Assembly (NCBI RefSeq): GCF_001610955.1
Contig: NZ_CP014335.1
Coordinates: forward strand, 1,095,001 to 1,159,000
From: Geobacillus thermoleovorans
GTDB lineage: Bacteria; Bacillota; Bacilli; Bacillales; Anoxybacillaceae
DNA length: 64,000 bases
Direction of reading: 5' to 3'
Under the pieces are notes generated by a model. It worked only from the letters and a program-made list of their open reading frames with translations, was not told the origin of the DNA and made no database searches. Both the position numbers and the translations under genes were made by a program. Of this stretch, positions 44,660 through 53,213 are shown in pieces. Position 1 is the first letter of the stretch; each line of letters starts with the position of its first letter.

Positions 44660-45074
44660 AGCAATCAAAACGATGATCATTGTGCTGGCGGTCATCGCCT
44701 TGGCCGGAACGGCGGCGCTTGTCGCGGTGATGAAGATGGGGCATGCGGAAAAACAAGGGGCGCCAAGCGCCGATGAACTAGCGGAACGATCGATCGACAT
44801 TCCGGAAATGACCACCAATTTAGCGGACGGGCGTTATATTAAAATCTCATTTAAAATTGAAACAGACAGCGATCAAGGAAAAGAAGAGGCGGAGAAACGC
44901 GATTTTCAGATGAAAGACGTGATCATCGAGCAACTTTCGCAGATGAAAGCGGCCGACTTTAAAGGAAAAGAAGGGCTGACGGCGCTGAAAGAGCGGCTGA
45001 AGCGCGAGATCAACGGATTGATGCAAGAAGGGAGAGTGGAGAACGTCTACATTACCTCTTTTATCCTCCAGTAG
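44646..45074 (+). CDS. fliL: Flagellar stator-associated protein FliL
   Basis: FliL (142 aa) is a single-pass membrane protein around the stator units. The N-terminal helix MIIVLAVIALAGTAALVAVM is followed by the conserved DIPEMTTNLADGRYIKISFKIE and EKRDFQMKDVIIEQLS. The start is GTG 44646 (KGNKAIKTM) after AGGAGGA; an upstream reading is rejected because it would begin inside swrD without an SD. Confidence 0.93.
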   Translation: MKGNKAIKTMIIVLAVIALAGTAALVAVMKMGHAEKQGAPSADELAERSIDIPEMTTNLADGRYIKISFKIETDSDQGKEEAEKRDFQMKDVIIEQLSQMKAADFKGKEGLTALKERLKREINGLMQEGRVENVYITSFILQ

Positions 45075-45102
45075 CCCTGTCATTGGAAGGGGGGAAGATG
45101 AA

Positions 45103-46107
45103 ATGACGGCCGGGGAAGTATTGTCGCAAAGCGAAATTGACGCGTTGCTCGCTGCGCTTTCTGCAGGGGAGATGAGCGCGGAGGAGCTGAAAAAAGAGGA
45201 GGAAGGCCGACGCGTCAAAACGTATGATTTCCGGCGGGCGCTCCGGTTTTCCAAAGATCAAATCCGCAGCCTGACGCGCATTCATGAGAATTTCGCCCGT
45301 CTGCTGACAACGTTTTTTTCCGCCCAGTTGCGCACATATGTGCAAATTTCGGTCGCATCGGCCGACCAAATTCCATACGAAGAATTTGTCCGCTCCATCC
45401 CAAAAATGACGATCATCAATGTCTTTGAGGTGCCGCCGCTTGGCGGGCATGTCCTTTTGGAAGTCAACCCGAACATCGCTTACGCCATGCTTGACCGGGT
45501 GATGGGCGGGCGCGGCGTCGGCATGGATAAAGTGGAGCATTTGACTGAGATTGAAACACGCATCATGTCCAATTTGTTTGACAAGGCGTTTGTCCATTGG
45601 CGCGACGCTTGGGAATCGGTGGCGGAAGTCGACCCGCTCTTTGTCGATTTTGAAGTCAATCCGCAGTTTTTGCGCATGATTGCGCCGAACGACACCGTCG
45701 TCGTCATTTCGCTCAACACGCAAATCGGCGAAGCGCGCGGCATGATGAATGTGTGCATTCCGCATGTCGTCTTGGAGCCGATTATGCCGCGGCTGTCGGT
45801 GCATTACTGGATGCAGGCGCAAAAAAAGGAGCGTTCCCCCGAGGAAGCGAAACGGATCGAACAGCGCATCCGCGCGGCAAAATTGCCGATTATCGCTGAA
45901 CTGGGAACGGCGGTCATCACGGTCAATGAATTTCTTCAACTCGAGGCCGGCGACGTCATTCAGCTCGAGCAGTCGATTCATGAGCCGCTCGTGGTCAAAA
46001 TCGGCCATATTCCAAAGTTTATCGGCCAGCCGGGGAAGCGGAACAAAAAGCTGGCGGTGCAAATTTTAGCGATGATCGAGGGGGACGAAGACGACCATGA
46101 TGAATGA
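45103..46107 (+). CDS. fliM: Flagellar motor switch protein FliM
   Basis: FliM (334 aa) is the C-ring protein that binds CheY-P to switch rotation. The N-terminal CheY-binding peptide LSQSEIDALLAAL is followed by the middle CheC-like domain (SLTRIHENFARLLTTFFSAQLR...GGHVLLEVNPNIAYAMLDRVMGG) and a C-terminal SpoA domain (LGTAVITVNEFLQLEAGDVIQLEQSI). It overlaps fliY by 11 nt. Confidence 0.96.
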   Translation: MTAGEVLSQSEIDALLAALSAGEMSAEELKKEEEGRRVKTYDFRRALRFSKDQIRSLTRIHENFARLLTTFFSAQLRTYVQISVASADQIPYEEFVRSIPKMTIINVFEVPPLGGHVLLEVNPNIAYAMLDRVMGGRGVGMDKVEHLTEIETRIMSNLFDKAFVHWRDAWESVAEVDPLFVDFEVNPQFLRMIAPNDTVVVISLNTQIGEARGMMNVCIPHVVLEPIMPRLSVHYWMQAQKKERSPEEAKRIEQRIRAAKLPIIAELGTAVITVNEFLQLEAGDVIQLEQSIHEPLVVKIGHIPKFIGQPGKRNKKLAVQILAMIEGDEDDHDE

Positions 46108-47278
46108 TGGGATGTTGTCGCAAGATGAAATCGATGCTTTACTGCGCGGAATGGACAATAGCGATCACGTTCCGGCGCTCCACGATATTTTCACCCCGCT
46201 CGAGCAAGATGCCCTTGGGGAAATTGGCAATATTTCATTCGGCAGTTCGGCCACTGCACTGTCGATGTTATTGAACCAAAAGGTGGAAATTACGACGCCA
46301 AGCGTGTCCATGATCGAGCGCACAAGCGTCGCTGATGAATTTCCGCAGCCATATGTCGCCATCCAAGTCAACTATACGGAAGGGCTGCTCGGGACAAATT
46401 TGTTGGTCATTAAACAGAAAGACGCGGCGATTATCGCTGATTTAATGCTTGGCGGCGACGGAACGGCGGCCGATGGTCCGCTCGGAGAGATTCAGCTGAG
46501 CGCTGTTCAAGAAGCGATGAACCAAATGATGGGCTCAGCGGCGACGTCGATGTCGACCGTCTTTGGCAAGCGGGTTGATATTTCCCCGCCGACGCTCCAC
46601 CTGCTTGATTTGGCGGAAGGAAAAGGGATGGAATATTTGCCGGACGAAGATTTTCTCATTAAAGTGTCATTTCGGCTGAAAATCGGCGAGTTGATCGACT
46701 CAAGCATTATGCAGCTGCTGCCGGTCGATTTCGCGAAAGAATTGGTTGCCCAATTGCTCGGCTCGCCGCTTGAGGAGCCGGGGGCTGCGGAAGTTAACCT
46801 CAAGTCGTCGGCGGACGCGCGGCCGTTTAGCGAGCCGCAGCCTGTTCCGACTTACGCTCAGGCGAACGGCGGTGCGGCCGTTTCAGAAGCGGCGAGCCGC
46901 TCGACGGATGAACCGTCGGCTGGGCGCGCGGACAAGGATAGGGATGGTGCAACCGCTCGGCATATTCAAACCGCCGATTTCGTCGAGTTCGATGCCCCGC
47001 CGCTTGCGGCAACGGAGGCGCGCAATTTGGAGCTGCTGTTTGATGTGCCGCTGCAGGTGACGGTTGAACTCGGACGGACGAAGCGATCGGTGCAGGAAAT
47101 TTTGCAGCTGTCGACTGGATCGATCATTGAGCTCGATAAGCTGGCCGGCGAACCGGTCGACGTGTTTGTCAACAACAAGCTGATCGCGAAAGGAGAGGTT
47201 GTCGTCATCGATGAAAATTTCGGCGTCCGCATCACGGACATCATCAGCCAAAGCGATCGGCTAACACGGCTAAAATAA
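46097..47278 (+). CDS. fliY: FliY, CheY-P phosphatase of the switch
   Basis: FliY (393 aa) replaces FliN in Bacillus and removes phosphate from CheY-P at the C-ring. It begins with a FliM-like CheY-binding motif (MLSQDEIDALLRGM). The CheC-like domain has both active-site motifs (ALGEIGNISFGSSATAL and VQEAMNQMMGSAATSM). A low-complexity linker (about 220-295) joins a C-terminal FliN/SpoA domain (VTVELGRTKRSVQEILQLSTGSIIEL). It overlaps fliM. Confidence 0.95.
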   Translation: MMNDGMLSQDEIDALLRGMDNSDHVPALHDIFTPLEQDALGEIGNISFGSSATALSMLLNQKVEITTPSVSMIERTSVADEFPQPYVAIQVNYTEGLLGTNLLVIKQKDAAIIADLMLGGDGTAADGPLGEIQLSAVQEAMNQMMGSAATSMSTVFGKRVDISPPTLHLLDLAEGKGMEYLPDEDFLIKVSFRLKIGELIDSSIMQLLPVDFAKELVAQLLGSPLEEPGAAEVNLKSSADARPFSEPQPVPTYAQANGGAAVSEAASRSTDEPSAGRADKDRDGATARHIQTADFVEFDAPPLAATEARNLELLFDVPLQVTVELGRTKRSVQEILQLSTGSIIELDKLAGEPVDVFVNNKLIAKGEVVVIDENFGVRITDIISQSDRLTRLK

Positions 47279-47303
47279 ACAGGCGTTTGGGAGGTAAGGG
47301 GAC

Positions 47304-47663
47304 ATGGCAAGAGTGCTTGTCGTTGATGATGCGGCATTTATGCGCATGATGATTAAAGACATTTTGACAAAAAACGGACATGAAGTCGTCGCCGAAGCGG
47401 CCGATGGGCGGCAGGCGATCGAGAAATACAAGGAAACGCAGCCCGATGTAGTGACAATGGATATTACGATGCCGGAGATGGATGGGATTACGGCGCTCAA
47501 GGAAATTAAAAAAATCGACAGCAACGCCAAAGTCATTATGTGCTCCGCGATGGGGCAGCAGGCAATGGTGATTGATGCCATTCAAGCCGGGGCGAAAGAT
47601 TTTGTGGTCAAGCCGTTCCAAGCGGACCGCGTCATCGAAGCGATCAACAAAACGATCGGGTGA
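47304..47663 (+). CDS. cheY: Chemotaxis response regulator CheY
   Basis: CheY (119 aa) is a lone receiver domain. The acidic pocket Asp9-Asp10, phosphorylation site Asp53 (TMDITMPEMDG) and lysine in KPFQADR are in place. When phosphorylated by CheA it binds FliM; FliY and CheC dephosphorylate it. GGGAGGTAAGGGG lies before the ATG. Confidence 0.97.
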   Translation: MARVLVVDDAAFMRMMIKDILTKNGHEVVAEAADGRQAIEKYKETQPDVVTMDITMPEMDGITALKEIKKIDSNAKVIMCSAMGQQAMVIDAIQAGAKDFVVKPFQADRVIEAINKTIG

Positions 47664-47682
47664 GCGATCAGAGGTGGAAACT

Positions 47683-48339
47683 ATGGCAATTTGGCGCTGG
47701 GCGGCCGTTTTGCTGGCAGCAGCCATCGCTTTGGGGCCGGTGCCGGCATTGGCCGCCCAAAGCCCGACGGTCGCCGACTGCCTGCAGCATCCCGATTCAT
47801 GCGGGAAGTCAGCTCCTTCCGGGCAACAGACAAAACAGACAGCGAATCAAGCCGCTGATGCGGTTTCCGCTTTCGATGTGCTTCGGCTCATCGGCGCGAC
47901 CGCCTTTGTTCTCTTCCTTCTTTATGCGCTGTTTCAATGGCTTTCCCGCCGTCAGTTGTTCGTTTCCGGCCAAAAAGGCGCCATTGAGCACCTTGGGGGA
48001 ACAAGCGTCGGGGCGAACCGCTCTGTGCAGCTGATTAAAGTCGGCCGCCGGCTGCTCGTCATCGGCGTCGGCGATTCGATTCAGCTGCTTAAGGAAATTG
48101 AAGACGAAGATGAAATCCATGAGCTGTTAGCGCAGCATCGCGAACGGTTGGAACGGATGGCGGAGTTCGGCCGGCTTGGCTCCCTCCTTCGCGGTGAGTG
48201 GACGGCGAAATCAAAGCGGAAAAGCGGTTCGCTGTCATCGTTTTCGGCGCTGTTGGCTGAGGAGATGAAGCAAATGGCCGAAAAGCGAAACGAGTGGCTC
48301 AATCGGTTGAAGAAGAAAGGGACGGCGGGCGATGAGTGA
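47683..48339 (+). CDS. fliO: Flagellar export gate assembly protein FliO (FliZ)
   Basis: This 218-aa protein corresponds to B. subtilis FliZ/FliO, which stabilises FliP during gate assembly. A signal peptide (WRWAAVLLAAAIALGPVPALAA) is followed by a short outside segment with two cysteines, a membrane helix (about 70-88, LIGATAFVLFLLYALFQWL) and a cytoplasmic FliO domain (GAIEHLGGTSVGANRSVQLIKVG). The ATG at 47683 follows AGAGGTGG. It overlaps fliP by 8 nt. Confidence 0.9.
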   Translation: MAIWRWAAVLLAAAIALGPVPALAAQSPTVADCLQHPDSCGKSAPSGQQTKQTANQAADAVSAFDVLRLIGATAFVLFLLYALFQWLSRRQLFVSGQKGAIEHLGGTSVGANRSVQLIKVGRRLLVIGVGDSIQLLKEIEDEDEIHELLAQHRERLERMAEFGRLGSLLRGEWTAKSKRKSGSLSSFSALLAEEMKQMAEKRNEWLNRLKKKGTAGDE

Positions 48340-49000
48340 ATTTGTCCATATGTTTGATTCGATGGCTCCCGAGCACGTGTCGACAGCGGTGAAGCTTCTT
48401 CTGCTGCTCACCGTTTTGTCGATCGCTCCCGGCATTCTCATTATGATGACATGTTTTACGCGCATCGTCATCGTTTTGTCGTTTGTGCGCACGGCGCTCG
48501 GCACGCAGCAGATGCCGCCGAACCAAGTGCTCGTCGGGCTCGCGCTGTTTTTAACATTTTTCATTATGGCGCCAACCTGGAAAGAAATCAACGACCAGGC
48601 ATTGCAGCCGCTGTTTGCCGACAAAATTGATTTGGAGGAGGCGTATGAACGGGCGGCTGTTCCGCTGAAGCAGTTTATGAGCCAATACACAAGGCAGGAA
48701 GATTTGGCGCTGTTTTTATCATACAGCGGCGCCAAACAGCCGAAAACGATCAACGACATCCCGATGACCGCGCTCGTGCCGGCGTTTGCCATCAGTGAGT
48801 TGAAAACGGCGTTTCAAATGGGCTTTATGATTTTTATTCCGTTTTTAGTCATCGACATGATCGTCGCCAGCGTCTTAATGTCGATGGGGATGATGATGCT
48901 GCCGCCTGTGATGATTTCGCTGCCGTTTAAAATTTTATTGTTTGTCCTTGTTGATGGCTGGCATTTGGTCGTCAAATCATTGTTGCAAAGTTTTCAATAA
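48332..49000 (+). CDS. fliP: Export gate protein FliP
   Basis: FliP (222 aa) forms the core of the export channel with FliQ and FliR. Four hydrophobic helices are visible, with the conserved MTCFTRIVIVLSFVRTALGTQQMPPNQVL, IPMTALVPAFAISELKTAFQMGF and VLMSMGMMMLPPVMISLPFKI. It starts inside fliO and has AAAGGGA upstream. Confidence 0.96.
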   Translation: MSEFVHMFDSMAPEHVSTAVKLLLLLTVLSIAPGILIMMTCFTRIVIVLSFVRTALGTQQMPPNQVLVGLALFLTFFIMAPTWKEINDQALQPLFADKIDLEEAYERAAVPLKQFMSQYTRQEDLALFLSYSGAKQPKTINDIPMTALVPAFAISELKTAFQMGFMIFIPFLVIDMIVASVLMSMGMMMLPPVMISLPFKILLFVLVDGWHLVVKSLLQSFQ

Positions 49001-49015
49001 AGATAGGTGGCGTTT

Positions 49016-49285
49016 ATGAGTGCCGATTTCATCATCCGCCTTGCTGAACAAGGCGTGTATATCGTGCTTGTCGTCTGCGGGCCGCTCTTGTTGTTGTCCC
49101 TTGCCGTCGGGCTTGTCGTCAGCATTTTTCAGGCGGCGACGCAAATTCAAGAGCAGACGCTCGCGTTTGTGCCGAAAATCGTCGCCGTCTTGCTTGGACT
49201 TGTGTTCTTTGGGCCGTGGATGCTCTCGAAAATGGTGTCGTACGCGCACGATATTTTCAACAATCTTGCTTCGTTTATAGGCTGA
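49016..49285 (+). CDS. fliQ: Export gate protein FliQ
   Basis: FliQ (89 aa) is a two-helix membrane protein of the gate. SIFQAATQIQEQTLAFVPKIVAVLL is the family hallmark. The ATG at 49016 after TAGGTGG gives MSADFIIRLAEQ and the usual length; an in-frame GTG at 49007 overlaps the SD and is rejected. Confidence 0.95.
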   Translation: MSADFIIRLAEQGVYIVLVVCGPLLLLSLAVGLVVSIFQAATQIQEQTLAFVPKIVAVLLGLVFFGPWMLSKMVSYAHDIFNNLASFIG

Positions 49286-49291
49286 TCGGCG

Positions 49292-50065
49292 ATGGAACAA
49301 GTATGGACTTATTTTCCGGCGTTTTTGCTCGTCTTTGTCCGCGCTGCTTCGTTTTTCGCGGCGATGCCGTTGTTTTCCTACCGGACCGTGCCGGCTTCGT
49401 ATAAAGCCGGATTGGCGTTTTTGTTCAGCTGGCTGTTGTTTTGGGCGATGCCCAAACCGGTGTTGGCGCTTGACGGCGTGTATGTATTGCTTGTCGTAAA
49501 AGAAGCGCTCGTCGGACTGGCGCTTGGGCTGCTGGCAGCGATCCTCATGGCGGCGGTGCAAGTCGCCGGCGGCTTGATCGATTTTCAAATCGGGTTTGCC
49601 ATCGCCAACGTCATCGACCCGCAAACTGGAGCGCAAAGCCCGCTGCTTGGCGAGTATCTTCATTTGCTGGCGCTTTTGCTTTTGCTTATGCTTGACGGGC
49701 ACCATTTGCTGCTTGACGGCATGTTTTACAGCTATCATTGGCTGCCGCTTGACCGCTTGCCGCACATTGCCGATGGGCCGGCGGTGGAGTACGTCGTGCG
49801 GGTGTTCGCTGCCATGTTTGCCGCCGCTGTGCAAATGGCCGCCCCGCTTGTCGGATCGCTCTTTTTAGTCGACGTGGCGCTTGGCATCATCGCCCGCGCG
49901 GTGCCGCAAATGAACATTTTCGCGGTCGGCTTTTCCGCCAAAACGGCGGCGGCGTTTTTGCTCCTGTTGGCGGCAGTCGGGGGAATATTGCTCGCGGCGC
50001 GCGGCGTATTTCACTTCATGTTTGCCTCGTTGCGCGAGTTGATGCGGCTGTTGGGGGGCGGATAA
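49292..50065 (+). CDS. fliR: Export gate protein FliR
   Basis: FliR (257 aa) completes the FliPQR channel. Several membrane helices are visible, with LVFVRAASFFAAMPLFSYRTVPASYKAGLAF near the N-terminus and GGLIDFQIGFAIANVIDPQTGAQSPLLGEY in the middle. It lies 6 bp after fliQ and one base before flhB. Confidence 0.95.
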   Translation: MEQVWTYFPAFLLVFVRAASFFAAMPLFSYRTVPASYKAGLAFLFSWLLFWAMPKPVLALDGVYVLLVVKEALVGLALGLLAAILMAAVQVAGGLIDFQIGFAIANVIDPQTGAQSPLLGEYLHLLALLLLLMLDGHHLLLDGMFYSYHWLPLDRLPHIADGPAVEYVVRVFAAMFAAAVQMAAPLVGSLFLVDVALGIIARAVPQMNIFAVGFSAKTAAAFLLLLAAVGGILLAARGVFHFMFASLRELMRLLGGG

Positions 50066-50066
50066 G

Positions 50067-51149
50067 ATGGGCGAGTGGCGGCTCGATTTGCAATTTTTCG
50101 CTGGGGAAAAAACGGAAAAGGCGACGCCTCGCAAACGGCAAGAAGTGCGGGAAAAAGGACAGGTGGCCAAAAGCGGTGATGTCGTCTCCGCTTCCGTGCT
50201 GCTTGCTTCATTTCTTGCTTTGTCCTTGGCCGGGGCGTACGAGCGGGACGGTCTGCTGCGGTTGTTCGCCCGCGCCTTGTCCGATTATGCGTCCGCTTCG
50301 TTGACGGTTGACTCGCTTCACCGGCTGTTTCTTGACTGGCTTTCCCATGCATCCTTGCTTTTGGCGCCGCTGTTCGCCGCCGCAGTGCTGGCGGCTGGGT
50401 TGGCCAACTTTTTGCAAATCGGCGCCTTGTTCACCGTTGAACCGTTAAAAATGGATTGGAACCGCCTCAATCCCGTGCAAGGAATGAAACGGCTGTTTTC
50501 GTTGCGCGCCTTGGTCGAGCTGTTGAAATCCGTGTTAAAAGCTGGAATCATCGGTGCGGTCGTGTTCGCGGCGCTGTTGGCCGAACGAAGCGAGCTTGCG
50601 GCGCTCGTTTCCAAGACGCCGGGTGAGGCTTTGACTGTCGTCGGCGGCTTGACGGTGAAAATGGGGCTGTACGCCGCGGGGGCGCTCTTGTTTTTAGCGC
50701 TGTTTGATTACTTGTATCAGCGGTTTGAATTTGAAAAAAGCATCCGCATGTCCAAACAGGACATTAAAGATGAATACAAAAAGACGGAAGGCGATCCGCT
50801 CATCAAATCGCGCATCAAGCAAAAACAGCGCGAGATGGCGATGAGGCGGATGATGCAGGAAGTGCCGAACGCGGATGTCGTCATTACCAACCCAACGCAT
50901 TACGCCGTTGCCCTCAAGTATGAAGACGGCAAGATGGAAGCGCCGGTCGTCGTCGCGAAAGGGGCGGATTATATGGCGATGAAAATCAAGGAAGTGGCGA
51001 AAACCCATGGCGTCGTGACTGTCGAAAATCGCCCGCTTGCGCAGGCGCTCTACCGCCAGACGGAAGTCGGCGATATGATTCCAGAGGCGTTTTTTAAGGC
51101 AGTGGCGGAAATTTTGGCGTACGTCTATCGGCTCAAAGGAAACGTGTAG
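50067..51149 (+). CDS. flhB: Export switch protein FlhB
   Basis: FlhB (360 aa) is the gate protein whose self-cleavage changes specificity from hook to filament. The N-terminus ends in EKTEKATPRKRQEVREKGQV; four membrane helices follow (to about residue 215). The autocleavage motif NPTH is at 275-278, followed by YAVALKYE. The C-terminal FlhB-CC part (279-360) is what YlqH resembles. All expected elements are present. Confidence 0.97.
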   Translation: MGEWRLDLQFFAGEKTEKATPRKRQEVREKGQVAKSGDVVSASVLLASFLALSLAGAYERDGLLRLFARALSDYASASLTVDSLHRLFLDWLSHASLLLAPLFAAAVLAAGLANFLQIGALFTVEPLKMDWNRLNPVQGMKRLFSLRALVELLKSVLKAGIIGAVVFAALLAERSELAALVSKTPGEALTVVGGLTVKMGLYAAGALLFLALFDYLYQRFEFEKSIRMSKQDIKDEYKKTEGDPLIKSRIKQKQREMAMRRMMQEVPNADVVITNPTHYAVALKYEDGKMEAPVVVAKGADYMAMKIKEVAKTHGVVTVENRPLAQALYRQTEVGDMIPEAFFKAVAEILAYVYRLKGNV

Positions 51150-51167
51150 CAACAAGGAGAGAAAACA

Positions 51168-53213
51168 ATGCAAGCGCAAATCAAAGATTTATCCGTATTG
51201 TTTCTTGTCGTGCTCATCGTCGCCATGCTCGTCATCCCGCTGCCGACATGGCTGTTGAGCGTATTGATCATCATCAATATTTCCCTTGCCTTGCTTGTAT
51301 TGCTGACGGCGATGAACACGAAAGAGCCGCTTGAGTTTTCCATTTTTCCGTCATTGCTTTTAGTGCTGACGCTGTTTCGGCTCGGGCTGAATGTGTCAAC
51401 CACCCGCTCGATTTTAAGCAAAGGGGAGGCGGGCGGCGTCGTTGAAACGTTCGGAACGTTCGTCGTTGGCGGCGATGTCGTCGTTGGGTTTGTCGTGTTT
51501 TTGATTTTGGTCATCATCCAGTTTGTTGTCATCACCAAAGGGGCGGAGCGCGTCTCTGAAGTGGCGGCCCGCTTTACGCTCGATGCGATGCCCGGCAAAC
51601 AGATGAGCATTGACGCCGATTTAAATGCCGGCATGATTTCGGAGCAAGAAGCCCGAAAGCGGCGGGAAAAAGTGGCGCAAGAAGCCGACTTTTACGGAGC
51701 AATGGACGGGGCGAGCAAGTTCGTGAAAGGCGACGCCATCGCCGGCATCATTATCGTCGTCATCAACATGTTGTTTGGCATGGTGATCGGCGTCGTTGAG
51801 CAAGGGATGGAGATGGCGGAGGCGGCGAAGCGCTACACGCTTTTGACGGTCGGCGACGGAATCGTCAGCCAAATTCCGGCGCTGTTGATTTCCACGGCGA
51901 CCGGCATCATCGTCACCCGGGCGGCGTCGGACAGCAACTTGAGCGGCGATATTATGCGCCAGCTGTTCGCGTTTCCGAAAATGTTGTACGTCACGGCAGG
52001 AACGATTTTCCTGCTCGGCTTGTTTACGCCGATCAACGACTTGTTGACGATGCCGATTGCCGGGTTGCTGGCGCTTGGCGGCTACCGATTTATCGAGCGG
52101 CAAAAGCAAGAAGAAGCGGCATTGGCCGCTCCGGAAGAGGAGGCGGCGGCCGCCGACGAATTGAAAAGCCCGGAAAGCGTCATCCAACTGTTGCATATCG
52201 ATCCTATTGAATTTGAGTTCGGCTATGCGCTCATTCCGCTCGCTGATGCCAATCAAGGCGGGGATTTGCTTGACCGGATCGTCATGATCCGTCGGCAGCT
52301 CGCGCTCGAGCTTGGCATTGTCATCCCGGTTGTGCGCATTCGCGACAACATCCAGTTGCAGCCGAATGAATACCGGATCAAAGTGAAAGGCGAGGAAGTG
52401 GCGCGCGGCGAGTTGCTGCTTGACCATTATTTGGCGATGAGCCCCGGGGTTGACGACGATTCGATTGATGGCATTGACACCATCGAGCCGGCGTTTGGTC
52501 TGCCAGCGAAATGGATTTCCGAGACCGTAAAAGACCGGGCGGAAATGCTTGGCTATACGGTCGTCGACCCGCCATCGGTCGTCTCGACACACTTAACGGA
52601 GGTGCTGAAAGCCCATGCCCACGAACTGCTGGGGCGCCAGGAAACAAAACAGCTGATCGATCATTTAAAAGAATCGTATCCGGTGCTTGTCGACGATGTG
52701 ACGCCGAATCCGTTGTCTGTCGGCGACGTGCAAAAAGTGCTCGCCAAGCTATTGAAAGAGAAAGTGTCGATCCGCAACTTGCCGCTCATTTTTGAGGCGC
52801 TTGCCGATTTTGCCCGCCTGACCAGCGACACCGATTTGTTGACGGAATACGTCCGCCAAGCGTTGGCGCGGCAAATCACCTCGCAGTACGCCGTGCCGGG
52901 CGAGCCGCTGCGCGTCATTACGCTGTCGGGCAGAGCGGAAAAAACGATCGCCGACGCCGTGCAGCAAACAGAGCATGGCCGCTATTTGGCGCTCGAGCCG
53001 GCGCGGGCGCAGGCGTTTGTGGAAGCGGTCGCCGCGGCGCTTGAACGCTATCCGTTCGCCGGCCAGACGCCGATTTTGCTCTGCTCCCCGGCGGTGCGCA
53101 TGTACGTCCGCCAGCTGACCGAGCGCCATTTTCCGACTGTTCCGGTGCTGTCGTACAACGAGCTTGAAGCGGATGTCGAAGTTCAAAGCGTGGGGATGGT
53201 GGAAATCGAATGA
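51168..53213 (+). CDS. flhA: Export gate protein FlhA
   Basis: FlhA (681 aa) forms the nonameric ring that receives export substrates. The N-terminal half has about eight membrane helices with RLGLNVSTTRSILSKGEAGGVVETFG and the conserved FHIPEP-family segment RFTLDAMPGKQMSIDADLNAG. The cytoplasmic half (about 325-681) docks FliI, FliJ and chaperones. GGAGAG precedes the ATG. It overlaps flhF by 4 nt (ATGA). Confidence 0.97.
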   Translation: MQAQIKDLSVLFLVVLIVAMLVIPLPTWLLSVLIIINISLALLVLLTAMNTKEPLEFSIFPSLLLVLTLFRLGLNVSTTRSILSKGEAGGVVETFGTFVVGGDVVVGFVVFLILVIIQFVVITKGAERVSEVAARFTLDAMPGKQMSIDADLNAGMISEQEARKRREKVAQEADFYGAMDGASKFVKGDAIAGIIIVVINMLFGMVIGVVEQGMEMAEAAKRYTLLTVGDGIVSQIPALLISTATGIIVTRAASDSNLSGDIMRQLFAFPKMLYVTAGTIFLLGLFTPINDLLTMPIAGLLALGGYRFIERQKQEEAALAAPEEEAAAADELKSPESVIQLLHIDPIEFEFGYALIPLADANQGGDLLDRIVMIRRQLALELGIVIPVVRIRDNIQLQPNEYRIKVKGEEVARGELLLDHYLAMSPGVDDDSIDGIDTIEPAFGLPAKWISETVKDRAEMLGYTVVDPPSVVSTHLTEVLKAHAHELLGRQETKQLIDHLKESYPVLVDDVTPNPLSVGDVQKVLAKLLKEKVSIRNLPLIFEALADFARLTSDTDLLTEYVRQALARQITSQYAVPGEPLRVITLSGRAEKTIADAVQQTEHGRYLALEPARAQAFVEAVAAALERYPFAGQTPILLCSPAVRMYVRQLTERHFPTVPVLSYNELEADVEVQSVGMVEIE